This document shows positions 7,441-16,431 of a stretch of DNA of 45,556 nucleotides, one piece after another. The stretch is from Clostridia bacterium. Its GTDB lineage: Bacteria > Bacillota > Clostridia > Christensenellales > Aristaeellaceae. The position numbers were made by a program, and so were the translations under genes. Within the stretch, counting starts at the first letter, position 1; each line of letters starts with the position of its first letter. The stretch is from NCBI GenBank assembly GCA_017524725.1, contig JAFXUZ010000085.1, positions 1 through 45,556 on the forward strand, given 5' to 3'. Under the pieces are notes generated by a model that saw only the letters and a program-made list of their open reading frames with translations, had not been told where the DNA came from and ran no database searches.

Positions 7441-7540
7441 TGTATGCCGGGAGCAGAACGTGTATACGGCCATCATTGCGGCGGATGCAGAATGCATGGA
7501 AGTGATCAGCGATGAAACGACGGAAAGAGCTTGCTTTTGA
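7441..7540 (+). pseudogene. Second PepSY-like C-terminal remnant
   Basis: The plus strand reads VYTAIIAADAECMEVISDE and ends at a TGA near 7540. The pattern (two short strands, then E-V-I-S-D-E) is the same as in the fragment at 6525 and the end of the PepSY-like protein at 1253. No upstream start or domain is preserved, so it is a decayed relic. Confidence 0.3.
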
Positions 7541-7559
7541 TGAACGGAGGGTTTGGATC

Positions 7560-8984
7560 ATGAAAAAGCGCCTGATGATCCTGGCAGTCTTGACCGTATT
7601 GCTGCTTCCGCCGGTCCTGTCCGCCCGGGCAGGGCTCGAGCTGACCGTGTCCGGGAGCGGAAAAGATATTTACGCATATACAAAAAGCGGGAAGCAGGCA
7701 GGCATCCTGTACAACAGTTATTCCAGTTACCTGTCGGAGGATACGAACGGCATGCACAGATGCATCCTGACATCGGAATACTCCGTATGGGTGGAAGTGC
7801 CTGTTTCCAAACCTGATCCGTACGTGACACCGATACCGGCCTCTTTGCGCAGTGAGTATGAAAAAACGATACCCTGCGATATTTTCATCGCGGAGGTGAT
7901 CAGACAGGACGCTCCCTTCTACACTTCACCCGATCATTCCCATCTGTCCGCCAAGCACACGCCCGGAACGCTGGTGCAGGTCTGCGGCGAATTCGGGAAT
8001 GATTATTTTGTGATCTACGGCAGGGATCTTGATCATTGCGGCTTTATGCCGATATCCGCCCTGCGGAGGGTGCGGGACATGACGTTCCCGCAATATTACT
8101 ACATCAACAGCAGCGAGTACTGGGGACTGGAAGTACATGAGATGACCGTCTATACCGGCGGAGCGGTATTGGCTGTCGGCGCGTCCGCCACGGGATACAG
8201 TGAAATGCCGCCCCTCTGTATTGAAGATGGGCAAAAGGTAACGGTGATGGCGGAGCTTGACGGATGGGTGCAGCTGGATGACGGATATTTTATGGAACGT
8301 CGCTTCCTGGATCCGGACGGGGATCACAGCGTCACATACGCCACGGTAAAAACCTCCGGTGTACTGAACAGGCTGAGGGTACACAGCGGCACATTCAACG
8401 ACCAGGTGTTTTTGAAGCTGTCCTCCGGGACGCAGGTGCAGGTCCCGGCCCATACGGACGAATGGGCATCCGTATTTATCACCGGCCCCGGCGGAGGAAC
8501 ATCCGAGTCGGGAAAAGTGAAAATGGAGTTCCTGGCCTTTGGGGACGCTTCGAAAGTGAAAAATGGCTCCACCCGGGTGCGCTGCACGCGGGAGCTTTAC
8601 GGCAATTCGAAATATGACGTATCACCGGAAAAACTCTGGTGGAAGGAGTTCTCCCTGCCTGCCGGCACCGAAATGACGGTGATTGGGATCTGTACCGAGT
8701 CTGATGATGGCTGGGAGCGATATTTCTGTCTGCTTGACGACGGAACGGCGGTCACCGTAGAGGACTGCGGCGGTGTGCTGGAGCCCCTGGAAGGACCCGG
8801 CGTGAAGGTAAAAACCACTTCCCGCGTGAAGATGCGCATGGGCCCGGGCAAAGAAGCAGAGGAGATCCTTACGCTCAACCAGGGAACCGGCGTGGAAGTG
8901 CTGCTGCGGGGAGAAAACTGGACCATCGTGAAATACAGGGATCAGGTTGGCTATGTGATGAGCAAATACCTTCAGTTCCCGTGA
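7560..8984 (+). CDS. SH3b-repeat exported protein (complete copy B)
   Basis: 474 aa. A signal peptide covers residues 1-24 (MKKRLMILAV, cleavage near SARAG). It is followed by at least three SH3b-like modules: ~105-165 (DAPFYTSPDHSHLSAKHTPG), ~240-330 (GVLNRLRVHSGTF...FLKLSSGTQVQV) and the C-terminal ~405-474 (VKMRMGPGKEAEEILTLNQG, then GYVMSKYL). SH3b tandems usually anchor proteins to the wall or bind peptidoglycan; no catalytic domain is visible, so an adhesive or structural role is likely. The start is the ATG after GGAGG at 7546-7550. The last ~95 residues are almost identical to the partial gene at the window start, and the LRR gene follows in both copies. Confidence 0.85.
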   Translation: MKKRLMILAVLTVLLLPPVLSARAGLELTVSGSGKDIYAYTKSGKQAGILYNSYSSYLSEDTNGMHRCILTSEYSVWVEVPVSKPDPYVTPIPASLRSEYEKTIPCDIFIAEVIRQDAPFYTSPDHSHLSAKHTPGTLVQVCGEFGNDYFVIYGRDLDHCGFMPISALRRVRDMTFPQYYYINSSEYWGLEVHEMTVYTGGAVLAVGASATGYSEMPPLCIEDGQKVTVMAELDGWVQLDDGYFMERRFLDPDGDHSVTYATVKTSGVLNRLRVHSGTFNDQVFLKLSSGTQVQVPAHTDEWASVFITGPGGGTSESGKVKMEFLAFGDASKVKNGSTRVRCTRELYGNSKYDVSPEKLWWKEFSLPAGTEMTVIGICTESDDGWERYFCLLDDGTAVTVEDCGGVLEPLEGPGVKVKTTSRVKMRMGPGKEAEEILTLNQGTGVEVLLRGENWTIVKYRDQVGYVMSKYLQFP

Positions 8985-9060
8985 TCGGCGGAACGATGAA
9001 AGAAACCGCTCCTTATGGCATAATAAATTACAGCGAAAAAAGGAATGTCGGGAGGCAGCC

Positions 9061-9906
9061 ATGAAAAAAACGGTAAAAACGATGATCCTCATGATCCTTC
9101 TGGCCTTTGCGGCTTCGACGTCTGCTCCCGGTCTCGCGGACGGGACCGGATGGGAATGGGGCATCATCCTGACAGGTTGTGATGCGGACGGCGGATACCT
9201 TACAGTGCCTTCGGAAATCGATGGGAAGCAGGTGATCGGGATCGGAGAAAACTGCTTCAATTCAAACGGGGACATCACATCGGCGGTTTTCCCGAAAAGT
9301 GTCAAGATCATCGGCGACTATGCGTTCGCCCTGTCCGGACTGGAAGAAATCGCCTTTGAAGGGGATGAGTACCTGTATATCGGGAACGGCGCTTTCATGG
9401 GAACGAACATCAGGCATGTGGAAATGCCGCGCTTTGCGGGGACGATCGGAGAAGGGCTGTTCGACGAATGTACACAGCTGGAAAGCGTCGTCCTTTCTGA
9501 CTATATGTGGGAAATACCGGGGTATATGTTTCGGGAATGCTGTGAAAACCTCACATCCATCCGCCTCCCGGAATCCTGCCGTTCGATCGGTGAACTCGCG
9601 TTTTATTACTGTGCGGCGCTTTCGGAAATCACATGGCCTTCGGAACTCCGAAGGATCGAGGAAAGCGCGTTTGAATCCTGTTACGCACTGGAAAGGATCG
9701 AGCTTCCCGATCAGCTGGAGTATATCGGTGAAAATGCGTTTTGCGACTGCAGATCCCTGATCTGCTGTCGGATACCGGAAACAGTTCATTTTATCGCGGA
9801 TACCGCTTTTGACGGTTGTGACAGTATTGTGCTGGCTGTTGATGCCGGAAGTTATGCTGAGGAATATGCGGTGCGGCTTTCAGTCCCTTATGTGATCTCT
9901 GAATAA
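9061..9906 (+). CDS. BspA-type leucine-rich-repeat exported protein (copy B)
   Basis: 281 aa, the same length as and mostly identical to the LRR protein at 373-1218. Signal peptide at residues 1-26 (MKKTVKTMILMILLAFAAS). Repeats of the LRR_5/BspA type follow, each with a conserved cysteine (DECTQLESV, RECCENLTSI, YYCAALSEI, ESCYALERI). GGGAGG lies seven bases before the ATG. It stands 76 bases after the SH3b gene. Differences from copy A cluster in exposed strand positions, while the LP and IG framework residues are constant, so both copies look functional. Confidence 0.88.
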   Translation: MKKTVKTMILMILLAFAASTSAPGLADGTGWEWGIILTGCDADGGYLTVPSEIDGKQVIGIGENCFNSNGDITSAVFPKSVKIIGDYAFALSGLEEIAFEGDEYLYIGNGAFMGTNIRHVEMPRFAGTIGEGLFDECTQLESVVLSDYMWEIPGYMFRECCENLTSIRLPESCRSIGELAFYYCAALSEITWPSELRRIEESAFESCYALERIELPDQLEYIGENAFCDCRSLICCRIPETVHFIADTAFDGCDSIVLAVDAGSYAEEYAVRLSVPYVISE

Positions 9907-10080
9907 CAGAAAAGGATTCGGGAATTACATTTGCCCACGGTATGCTGAGATCATTATGTGTCATCCTGTCCCTGTTCCTGCTGCCCCACGAATATAGCTG
10001 CAGGAAAAGACCCCCGACGTTACTCGAAAAAAACGATAGGTCAACCCGGGCCGGTTGGAAGAAAAGAGGTGTTGGAGACT

Positions 10081-10628
10081 ATGAAAAAAAGAAATCCTGC
10101 CTTCCTTTTCATGCTGACCGTCATGGCTGGCACTGCAGCGGTCCTTATTGCATTGGGTGTTATTCTTCTATCGTTGTTTGCGGGGGATAAAAACACGACG
10201 GTGAACAAAGAGCGAAAACTGAAATTATTATTCAGACAGTTCGGGAGCATGCGGAAACGATACTGGAAGATATAGAACAGAATGACCTGGAACGCACACT
10301 TGCGTTTTTTGACGGTTTTCGGGAAAAACCTCATGTGAACAGGGAAGGAAACTGCATATCCTTTGAGTGCTGCAGTCTCGGCTTTGGTCCGTCAACAGCC
10401 TATATCGGTTTTTATTACACGCCATGGGACACTCCCGCCCCTGTGGCCGGGATCGAGGTCCCGTAGGCAGGGTATTTTACGGCGACTGCCCTGGATCTTA
10501 TGAATTATCTGGAACCGGAGGGAAATGGCTTTGCCTGGCATGAGAAGAATGAATCTTCCGGAGGAGATAACGTTTACTATAAGGAAAAAATAGATAATTT
10601 CCTTTGGTGTTATTGCCTTGATTACTGA
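10081..10628 (+). pseudogene. Broken small membrane or exported protein gene (frameshift plus stop)
   Basis: The gene begins MKKRNPAFLFMLTVMAG with one hydrophobic segment (~8-34). The frame then shifts near 10205-10220; the new frame reads TEIIIQTVREHAETILEDIE, continues to ISFECCSLGFGPSTAYIGFY, and meets TAG at 10464. Beyond it the same frame runs on (AGYFTATALDLMNYLEPEGN) to a TGA at 10626. One frameshift and one nonsense codon inside an otherwise coherent protein indicate a pseudogene. I do not recognise the family. The ORF-like start at 9942 just upstream has no credible protein. Confidence 0.7.
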
Positions 10629-10749
10629 CCATGATGACAGTTGGTTCTGTTTGACGAAAAAATGAACGCTGAATCGACCGAGACACTGATCCCTTATGAG
10701 CGGAATATTTATGTCTGCTGTATCATATACGGTTGAGGAGGTAATATCG

Positions 10750-11238
10750 ATGATAAAGAAAGCAGCATTGATCATCGCTGCGATGATCCTGTACCTGGCC
10801 CTGACAGGCTGCAATACATCAAAGTCGCGGGACTCCATGACAAGGTGGCTGACGGACAACCGGGAAGCTTGGGATAAAATAATCTCCGCGCATCAGACCG
10901 GCAGGAGGATCCGGTATGACCGTGAGCTGGCGGACCAATGGAGCAGTCTGTTCCGGGACGGACGGCTGAGAGAAATATCCTATAACCCGGATACCGGTGA
11001 CTGTAACCTGGACTTTAACGGAACCGACGAGATCCCGGAAGGGGACCGGTACCTGGTTTTTTCCGGCCGATCGATGGAGGAAATCGCACCGCTGGGCCCC
11101 CTCGATGATCCGATAATCCAACAAAAAACAGAGAGCAGGCTGTACTATACAGGGATCGGCGCGGGCGGCAGAGGATACGTCCTTGTTGAGCGGATCGAAG
11201 AAAACTGGTATTATATCGAATATTATTATCCGACGTGA
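10750..11238 (+). CDS. Putative lipoprotein of unknown function (intact copy B)
   Basis: 162 aa. N-terminal signal with lipobox LALTGC (~Cys21), so it is probably lipid-anchored on the outer face of the membrane. The mature part is small and charged (WLTDNREAWDKII, IRYDRELADQWSSLFRDG) and ends in EENWYYIEYYYP. The family is not recognised. GAGGAGG at 10735-10741 fixes the start. It is the intact homologue of the gene cut at 2611 by an insertion element. The next gene starts 15 bases downstream, so the two are likely co-transcribed. Confidence 0.8.
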   Translation: MIKKAALIIAAMILYLALTGCNTSKSRDSMTRWLTDNREAWDKIISAHQTGRRIRYDRELADQWSSLFRDGRLREISYNPDTGDCNLDFNGTDEIPEGDRYLVFSGRSMEEIAPLGPLDDPIIQQKTESRLYYTGIGAGGRGYVLVERIEENWYYIEYYYPT

Positions 11239-11252
11239 GGGGAGGCGGCAGC

Positions 11253-12320
11253 ATGGGTTATTCCTTCACCAACATCCAGATACGGAACACCGGCGATGCG
11301 ATCGACTGTGAACGGCTGGTCAGTGTGCTGACGGAGGGAAAAAGACTGAGGCGCGTGGACAAAGCCGAGGAAGCGGAGTTCATCATTGCAGTCATCCCCG
11401 GCAGGGAGGGCGGATGGCTGACCGTCGCTTCGGATCTTTTTGAGGAGGACGATGAGCAGACGATCGCGACGGCAAAGAAGTTCTCCGTTCTGCTCCAAAG
11501 GGAAACCCTGGTCATCGGGTGCTTTGACAGCGATTATCTGTTCCTGAATTTGCTGGACGAGCGCAGCGGGACGGACGCGTGGGCAGACTGCGGGCATTGC
11601 CCGGGCGGACGAGCGCCCCGGCGGAGCAGTTACACTGCCTGGGAAGAACATGTTGATGATATGCGGGCCTTCAAAAAAGCCATGCGCCTGAACAGCGCTT
11701 TTGCGGAGGACTGCCTGGAGAAACTGGAGCCGATCCTGTCGCTGCCCGTGTCCCAGGGGAGGATCTGCGTCGAACTTGCCGTTGAGGACGAGACCGCCCG
11801 ATGCTTTTGTTTTGTTCCGGAGGAAGACGAAGGCGAGCGGGAGCCGCCGAGGTTTTCGACGGGAAGGACCAGGCCCATCTTCTATTACTTTGATCGGGAT
11901 AACGTTGTCGGTTTTCTGAACGAAGGCGGACCCTCCCGCGGCGTGGGAGTGTTTTTCTGCGGTCCTGTGGTCGACCGGCGCCTGGTTGAGGTAGAGTCTG
12001 CTTCAATACAGACGCGCGCTCCGGACGGGAGCTGGACATTTGCTCCTGTAGAGATCAAAGAGCTGCCGACAAAAGACGGCAGGCGATGGCTGGGTGGGAC
12101 CGCTCCTGAAGTCCCCATTCCCAAAGCGGTACCCAAGGGCCTGCCCTGGAAGAAAACGATGGATATGGAGTTCGAGAGAGGCATCAACGTGCGGTTCAAA
12201 CTCGTTTGCAAAACAGATGTGCTCCGGGATGAGAAGCAGCTGCTTCAGGTCACCGTGATGCCGTTGGAAAACAGTGCGGGGCAGTGCGGCTGTGTCCTGA
12301 AGCCTCCGGGAAAGCGGTGA
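11253..12320 (+). CDS. Uncharacterised soluble protein
   Basis: 355 aa with no signal peptide or membrane helix. The N-terminal half (~1-110) has alternating strands and helices (EFIIAVIPGREGGWLTVASD, then LVIGCFDSDYLFLNLLDE). A helical segment follows (~135-175, FAEDCLEKLEPIL), then a beta-rich C-terminal half ending MDMEFERGINVRFKLVC. I recognise no catalytic motif. The start is the ATG after GGGGAGG (11237-11243). It follows the lipoprotein gene closely and is the last gene of the accessory region. Confidence 0.65.
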   Translation: MGYSFTNIQIRNTGDAIDCERLVSVLTEGKRLRRVDKAEEAEFIIAVIPGREGGWLTVASDLFEEDDEQTIATAKKFSVLLQRETLVIGCFDSDYLFLNLLDERSGTDAWADCGHCPGGRAPRRSSYTAWEEHVDDMRAFKKAMRLNSAFAEDCLEKLEPILSLPVSQGRICVELAVEDETARCFCFVPEEDEGEREPPRFSTGRTRPIFYYFDRDNVVGFLNEGGPSRGVGVFFCGPVVDRRLVEVESASIQTRAPDGSWTFAPVEIKELPTKDGRRWLGGTAPEVPIPKAVPKGLPWKKTMDMEFERGINVRFKLVCKTDVLRDEKQLLQVTVMPLENSAGQCGCVLKPPGKR

Positions 12321-12390
12321 ACCTTCCGGGAGCGGCCGGACGACGATCAGAGGGTGTGAGCCTGCGGGGCAACTGCCCGTTCCTCTGCAA

Positions 12391-12427
12391 CCGCAGGTTG
12401 CGCCGCGTAAAAAAAGCGCAATCGCGG
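12391..12427 (+). other. Imperfect hairpin in intergenic region
   Basis: CCGC-AGG-TTGCGC, loop CGCGTAAAAAAA, GCGCAA-TC-GCGG. A competing stem GCAACC-GCA-GGTTGC (12387-12401) overlaps its 5' arm. It lies between the uncharacterised gene and the XRE regulator. It could be a terminator without a clear T-run, or a leader structure of the regulator mRNA. Nothing else is seen in 12321-12525. Confidence 0.3.
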
Positions 12428-12525
12428 GTTGGTGGAGAGTGAAAGCTTTTTCCGGTATCCTGTTCATGCGCCCGGGAGCAAAAAACATTCAGAAACAGCG
12501 AGAACAGGTCTAAAGGAGGGCCAGC

Positions 12526-13194
12526 ATGAGCTTTGGGAAAAACCTTCAGTATCTGCGCCAGCTCAGCGCGGGCATGACGCAGGAAACCCTGGCGGAAAAA
12601 CTGAATGTAAGCCGCCAGACGATCTCAAAATGGGAAATGGACGCGGCGAATCCGGAGATGGATAAGGCGCTTGAGCTCTGCAGGGTGTTCAACTGCTCCC
12701 TGGATAATCTTTTCAGGGATGAAATGGACCAGCGCAGCAGCGCTTATTCAAACCTTCGCGTCGAAAAGGTTCCGGGATTCCGGTATGTGGAGCATACGGT
12801 CATCAGTACGGAGCCGGAGGGCGACGCGCTGGACAGGGTAAAAAAATACGCGAAAGAACACGGGGATGAAAATCCGAAAATGATCGGCTGGGATTTTCCC
12901 AGGCTGTCCGTCGAGCAGATCAATGTGTTCAGGATGCACGGATATACGGCCGCGTGGATCCTTCCCGAAGGGTTGGCCCCCGAAGGGCTGGAAGTCAGGG
13001 AACAGGCCGCGCACAGGTATGCGGCGATCCACATCGAACGGCCCTTTGACAATCCCTTTTCCACGATCCCGGGAGCATACCATACGCTTGGGGATTATAT
13101 GAGAACGAACGGACTGGTACATGTGCAGGAGGGAGTCATACCGTGCTTTGAAACAGACGGAGAAAGCATGGACGTTTATATGGCCTGCAAGTAA
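12526..13194 (+). CDS. XRE-family regulator with GyrI-like effector-binding domain
   Basis: 222 aa. The N-terminal XRE helix-turn-helix (~5-62) contains TQETLAEKLNVSRQTISKWE; a short linker leads to a C-terminal domain (~75-222) that fits the GyrI/AraC effector-binding fold (RVEKVPGFRYV, then the E-containing HVQEGVIPCFETDGE near the end). Such domains bind amphipathic small molecules, so it is probably a ligand-responsive transcription factor. AAAGGAGG precedes the ATG. No target gene is obvious; it ends against a bidirectional terminator shared with the convergent GH43 gene. Confidence 0.8.
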   Translation: MSFGKNLQYLRQLSAGMTQETLAEKLNVSRQTISKWEMDAANPEMDKALELCRVFNCSLDNLFRDEMDQRSSAYSNLRVEKVPGFRYVEHTVISTEPEGDALDRVKKYAKEHGDENPKMIGWDFPRLSVEQINVFRMHGYTAAWILPEGLAPEGLEVREQAAHRYAAIHIERPFDNPFSTIPGAYHTLGDYMRTNGLVHVQEGVIPCFETDGESMDVYMACK

Positions 13195-13245
13195 CGGACC
13201 GCCGGGAAAAAACGTCCGTGAACGCAGTACAGACCGTAAAAAATC

Positions 13246-13273
13246 AGCCGCGTCTTATTTTGACGCGGCTTTT
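13246..13273. terminator. Bidirectional rho-independent terminator
   Basis: AGCCGCGTC pairs perfectly with GACGCGGCT around TTATTTT. TTTT follows on the plus strand, and a run of six A upstream gives a T-tract on the minus strand. It lies between the convergent XRE regulator and GH43 genes and can serve both. Confidence 0.8.
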
Positions 13274-13302
13274 AAGGCGCCTGATCCGGAAGGCTCCATC
13301 CT

Positions 13303-14190
13303 TCATCCTTTCCGCGGGAGGGAGGCGCAGCGCAGCGTGCCGTCTTCCCCCGCGGTCAGGGGCAGGAACACGGGACGCTCCTTGAGGGAACGGTTGGGGC
13401 TGTGCAGCGTCAGGTACAACTGTCCCCCCGGGGTGAGGAATATCATGCCGTGGCCGCCGTCCTCCGGGAACAGCGGGTCTGCCTGGACAAAACGTCCGTC
13501 GATCTCCCCATTGTCCGAGAGGGCCACGCCCTGGGCATAGCCTTTTTCGGAAAAGCCCGACCACAGGCACAAAAGCTGCCCGCCGGGAAGCCGCCACATA
13601 AAAGGCCCGTCGGTCACGTGGCCGGTGATCCCGCTGGAATGGTGCACGGGACGGCTCCAGGCTGCTTCCGATGCCCGGAACAGCAGGAAAGGTTCTCCCG
13701 AGGGTGCTTTCAGGTCGTCTGTCAGAGGCATGGCCAGGATCTTCCCGTCCACCGCCTGCACCCATTCGTGGCAGAAGACCATGAAGGGACGGCCCTTTTG
13801 ATCCGCATAAAAGGTCCCGTCCAGGCATTCCCAGTCGGACGGGGTCACCGGCCCAAAGGACCAGGGAACAAAAGGCCCCAGGGGAGACTCGGCCCGCAGG
13901 ATGGCCGTTCCCCGGCGCCTGGTCTCGCTTTTGAAGCTGGCGAACATGTAAAAGGCGCCCTTCCAGCGGTGCACTTCCGGCGCCCAGTAATTCCTGTCGG
14001 CCCAGAAGGACCCGTCATTGTGAAAACAGACAAAGGGCCCTTCCCAGTTTTTAAGGTCCCGGCCCCGGTATACGTCGAAGCCGTCCGCTTTTCCCCAGCA
14101 GGTGGGCCCCCTCGTCCCGTAGAGGTAATAAACGTCCTGATGCACCAGGACAAACGGATCCCTGATATTGATCTGCGAAGTCGGGATCAT
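13303..14190 (-). CDS. Glycoside hydrolase family 43-like enzyme
   Basis: 295 aa with no signal peptide, so cytoplasmic. Five-bladed beta-propeller signature: INIRDPFVL (catalytic base Asp ~10), NYWAPEVH, WECLDGTFY (second Asp) and HVTDGPFMW at the place where most GH43 enzymes carry E-G-P with the acid Glu. Here the residue is Asp. GH43 enzymes remove arabinose or xylose from arabinan, xylan or pectin side chains. Its ATG overlaps the stop of the AraC regulator (ATGA), so it is the last gene of the transporter-regulator operon. The Asp may be normal for this subgroup or may mark altered activity. Confidence 0.8.
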   Translation of the reverse strand: MIPTSQINIRDPFVLVHQDVYYLYGTRGPTCWGKADGFDVYRGRDLKNWEGPFVCFHNDGSFWADRNYWAPEVHRWKGAFYMFASFKSETRRRGTAILRAESPLGPFVPWSFGPVTPSDWECLDGTFYADQKGRPFMVFCHEWVQAVDGKILAMPLTDDLKAPSGEPFLLFRASEAAWSRPVHHSSGITGHVTDGPFMWRLPGGQLLCLWSGFSEKGYAQGVALSDNGEIDGRFVQADPLFPEDGGHGMIFLTPGGQLYLTLHSPNRSLKERPVFLPLTAGEDGTLRCASLPRKG

Positions 14191-16424
14191 GGCATTTCCT
14201 CCTCACTGCCGCTCCTGACGGTTTCGTGTTCCCGGCGGTACTGGAGCGGCGTTTCACCGGTGACCTGTTTGAACCTGCGTATGAAGCTGCCGGGATCGTA
14301 GTAGCCCACCTGGACGCTGATATCGCGGATGGGCATATCCGTGCCGGCCAGCAGGTCTTTGGCGTGTTCTACCCGCAGAAGGGTCAGGTATTCCAGGGGC
14401 GGCATCCCTTTCCGTTCCTTGAAGGAAAGGCTGAAGCGGGTGGTGGACAGCTCAAAGGATTCCGCGATGGCCGCCATGGAGATCTCCGGGTCGTTGAAGT
14501 GTTCCTCCATATAGCGCACAGCCTGGTCGATCTCATCTTCTTCCGCCGCTTTATCGTTCGTATGCTCCCCGCTGCTGAGCAGGAAATCGCACAGCCGGCG
14601 GAGCATATCGTCCAGGTCGTCGATGGACTGGCAGGAGGACAGGGAGAAGATATCGTACAGTTCCCGGGCGTTTTCGCTGCCGGACAGGGCGGAGGCGTAG
14701 GTGTGCGCCAGGGTGTCGATGACGCTGTTGTAGATCATGCGGAAGGCGAAGGGGGACATGTTGGTGTTCTTCAGGAAGTGCAGAAGATCGTTGATCCTGT
14801 CGTCCAGCAGCTCCCGGCTGCCCAGGGCCAGGGACTGGCTGATGGAGGTGGTCAGCTTCTGCGCCTGGGGCAGGATATCGGTCACGTTTGCGGAAATATC
14901 GTTGTAATGGAGCACCTGCTGGCTGCCCATGACGAAACGGTTGTCGTAGGCCGCGGCCGCTTCCAGGTAGGCGCCGGGGGCCTCGTCAAAGTCCGTATGA
15001 ACGGCGGAAATGGCCGTAACGCAGCGCCCGCCGCCGGCTTCCCCTTCGCTGCGCACCAGGTCCGCCAGGGCGGACAGGGTGTTGCGGTCATCCGAAAAAA
15101 CCAGGTACAGCTGCGCTTTGAGCACCACCAGCTCTACGCCCGCGCCGGAAAAGCCGGGCAGGCCGTCAAAGGGCGGCTGATTCATTTCAAAGGGGTGGTC
15201 GATGCTGTCCGCACCGCTGCACAGGATGACGGCATAGCAGGGCCGGTCGATCTCCAGCCCCACCGCTTTCCCGGCGGAGACTGCCTCCTGCCGGGTAGAA
15301 AAGCGGCCCTTGATGAACTGGAACACAAAATCGTGCCGTTGCATGGGCAGGGCCCGCTCCAGGCGGGTGGCCAGTTCCATGTTGCGGGTGGTCAATCGGC
15401 GGATGCCGGAGAAGATCTGCTGGATCTCGTCCCGTTTGGCGGTCCCGTCTTCCTCCGGAAGCAGACCGGTAAGCGCCAGGATCGGTTCCGCGTGGCGCCG
15501 GGCCATCCAGAGGGCCAGAGCCAGGCACATTACCACAAACACCGGCAGGATGGCCAGGGTGCTGAAGATCTCCTGGCCGATGGCCGCGTTGATGTCCGCG
15601 TTGCGAAGTATTGCCGCGTAGGAAAGCCCCCAATTCCGGTCCTTCAGGGATACCAAAGTCCAGTTTTCTCCCTGCCGGCGGAAAACGCCGGAACGGTCTG
15701 TATCTATGGCCGCGCCTTCTTCCCAGGTGAAAGGCAGATCCTCACAACAGGCAAGCACCTGCCCGTCCTGGAAAACATAGGTGTTGACATCCCGGCCGAC
15801 GGCGTCGGAAAACAGGCTCTGGTAAACGCTGTCCTTCACCAGGAAAAGCAAAAGGCCTTTGCTGGTGCCGGGGTTGGCGCCGAGCGGGATCAGGAACGTG
15901 ACCGCCCGGGATGCGTCCACCAGCTTGGAATCCACCCGCTGGGACGGCAGGATCCTCAGCCTGTCCGTGCTGCGGATGACGTAGGTCAGCTGTTCCTGCG
16001 TCAGATGCTCGTACGCGACCATCCGCGAAAACATGTTCAGGGTCATGGAGGCGGAAGAAGAGTAGATCCTTTCATCCCCGGAAAAATACAGATAGACCTG
16101 GTCGCAGAAGGTGTTGGTGGACGTATAGGGGACCAGCTGCAATTGCAGGTCATAGGCCTTCCATGGCTCTTCATCGTAACGGAACGGTTCGATGTGCGGG
16201 CTGAGTCCGATCTGCTCGGCCGTGTTCAGCATGGTGGAAATATAGCTTTCGTGCTGGCTGGCGATCCGGGCCAGCCGGTTGATCTGGCTGTCGATCAGGT
16301 TCTGCCGCGCGTGACGGTTGGTCCGCACGTACAGGTAGCCTGCAATGCTGAAAAACAGCGTCAGCACCACCGCCGTATAGGACAGCGCGTATCGGATGAA
16401 TACGGTGGTTTTTCCGGTCTGCTT
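14187..16424 (-). CDS. Membrane-anchored AraC-family sensor-regulator
   Basis: 745 aa from a GTG start. A transmembrane helix near the N-terminus (YALSYTAVVLTLFFSIAG) is followed by an extracellular region of ~250 residues of Cache-like character. A second helix (ILPVFVVMCLALALWMAR) and a cytoplasmic linker lead to two C-terminal AraC helix-turn-helices (MAAIAESFELSTTRFSLSFK and IRDISVQVGYYDPGSFIRRF). It is a one-protein sensor that probably reads an extracellular sugar or a binding protein and activates the CAZyme genes. GTG at 16424 is preferred, with AAGGAG about 12 bases upstream; an in-frame ATG at 16490 would overlap the previous gene by 59 bases. It lies between the solute-binding protein and GH43. 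Confidence 0.85.
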   Translation of the reverse strand, partial: KQTGKTTVFIRYALSYTAVVLTLFFSIAGYLYVRTNRHARQNLIDSQINRLARIASQHESYISTMLNTAEQIGLSPHIEPFRYDEEPWKAYDLQLQLVPYTSTNTFCDQVYLYFSGDERIYSSSASMTLNMFSRMVAYEHLTQEQLTYVIRSTDRLRILPSQRVDSKLVDASRAVTFLIPLGANPGTSKGLLLFLVKDSVYQSLFSDAVGRDVNTYVFQDGQVLACCEDLPFTWEEGAAIDTDRSGVFRRQGENWTLVSLKDRNWGLSYAAILRNADINAAIGQEIFSTLAILPVFVVMCLALALWMARRHAEPILALTGLLPEEDGTAKRDEIQQIFSGIRRLTTRNMELATRLERALPMQRHDFVFQFIKGRFSTRQEAVSAGKAVGLEIDRPCYAVILCSGADSIDHPFEMNQPPFDGLPGFSGAGVELVVLKAQLYLVFSDDRNTLSALADLVRSEGEAGGGRCVTAISAVHTDFDEAPGAYLEAAAAYDNRFVMGSQQVLHYNDISANVTDILPQAQKLTTSISQSLALGSRELLDDRINDLLHFLKNTNMSPFAFRMIYNSVIDTLAHTYASALSGSENARELYDIFSLSSCQSIDDLDDMLRRLCDFLLSSGEHTNDKAAEEDEIDQAVRYMEEHFNDPEISMAAIAESFELSTTRFSLSFKERKGMPPLEYLTLLRVEHAKDLLAGTDMPIRDISVQVGYYDPGSFIRRFKQVTGETPLQYRREHETVRSGSEEEMP

Positions 16425-16431
16425 CACGGAT

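Noticed and set aside
9942..10190. Small open frame with hydrophobic start
   Set aside because: No ribosome site, and it overlaps the start of the broken gene at 10081; the composition past residue 20 is not protein-like.
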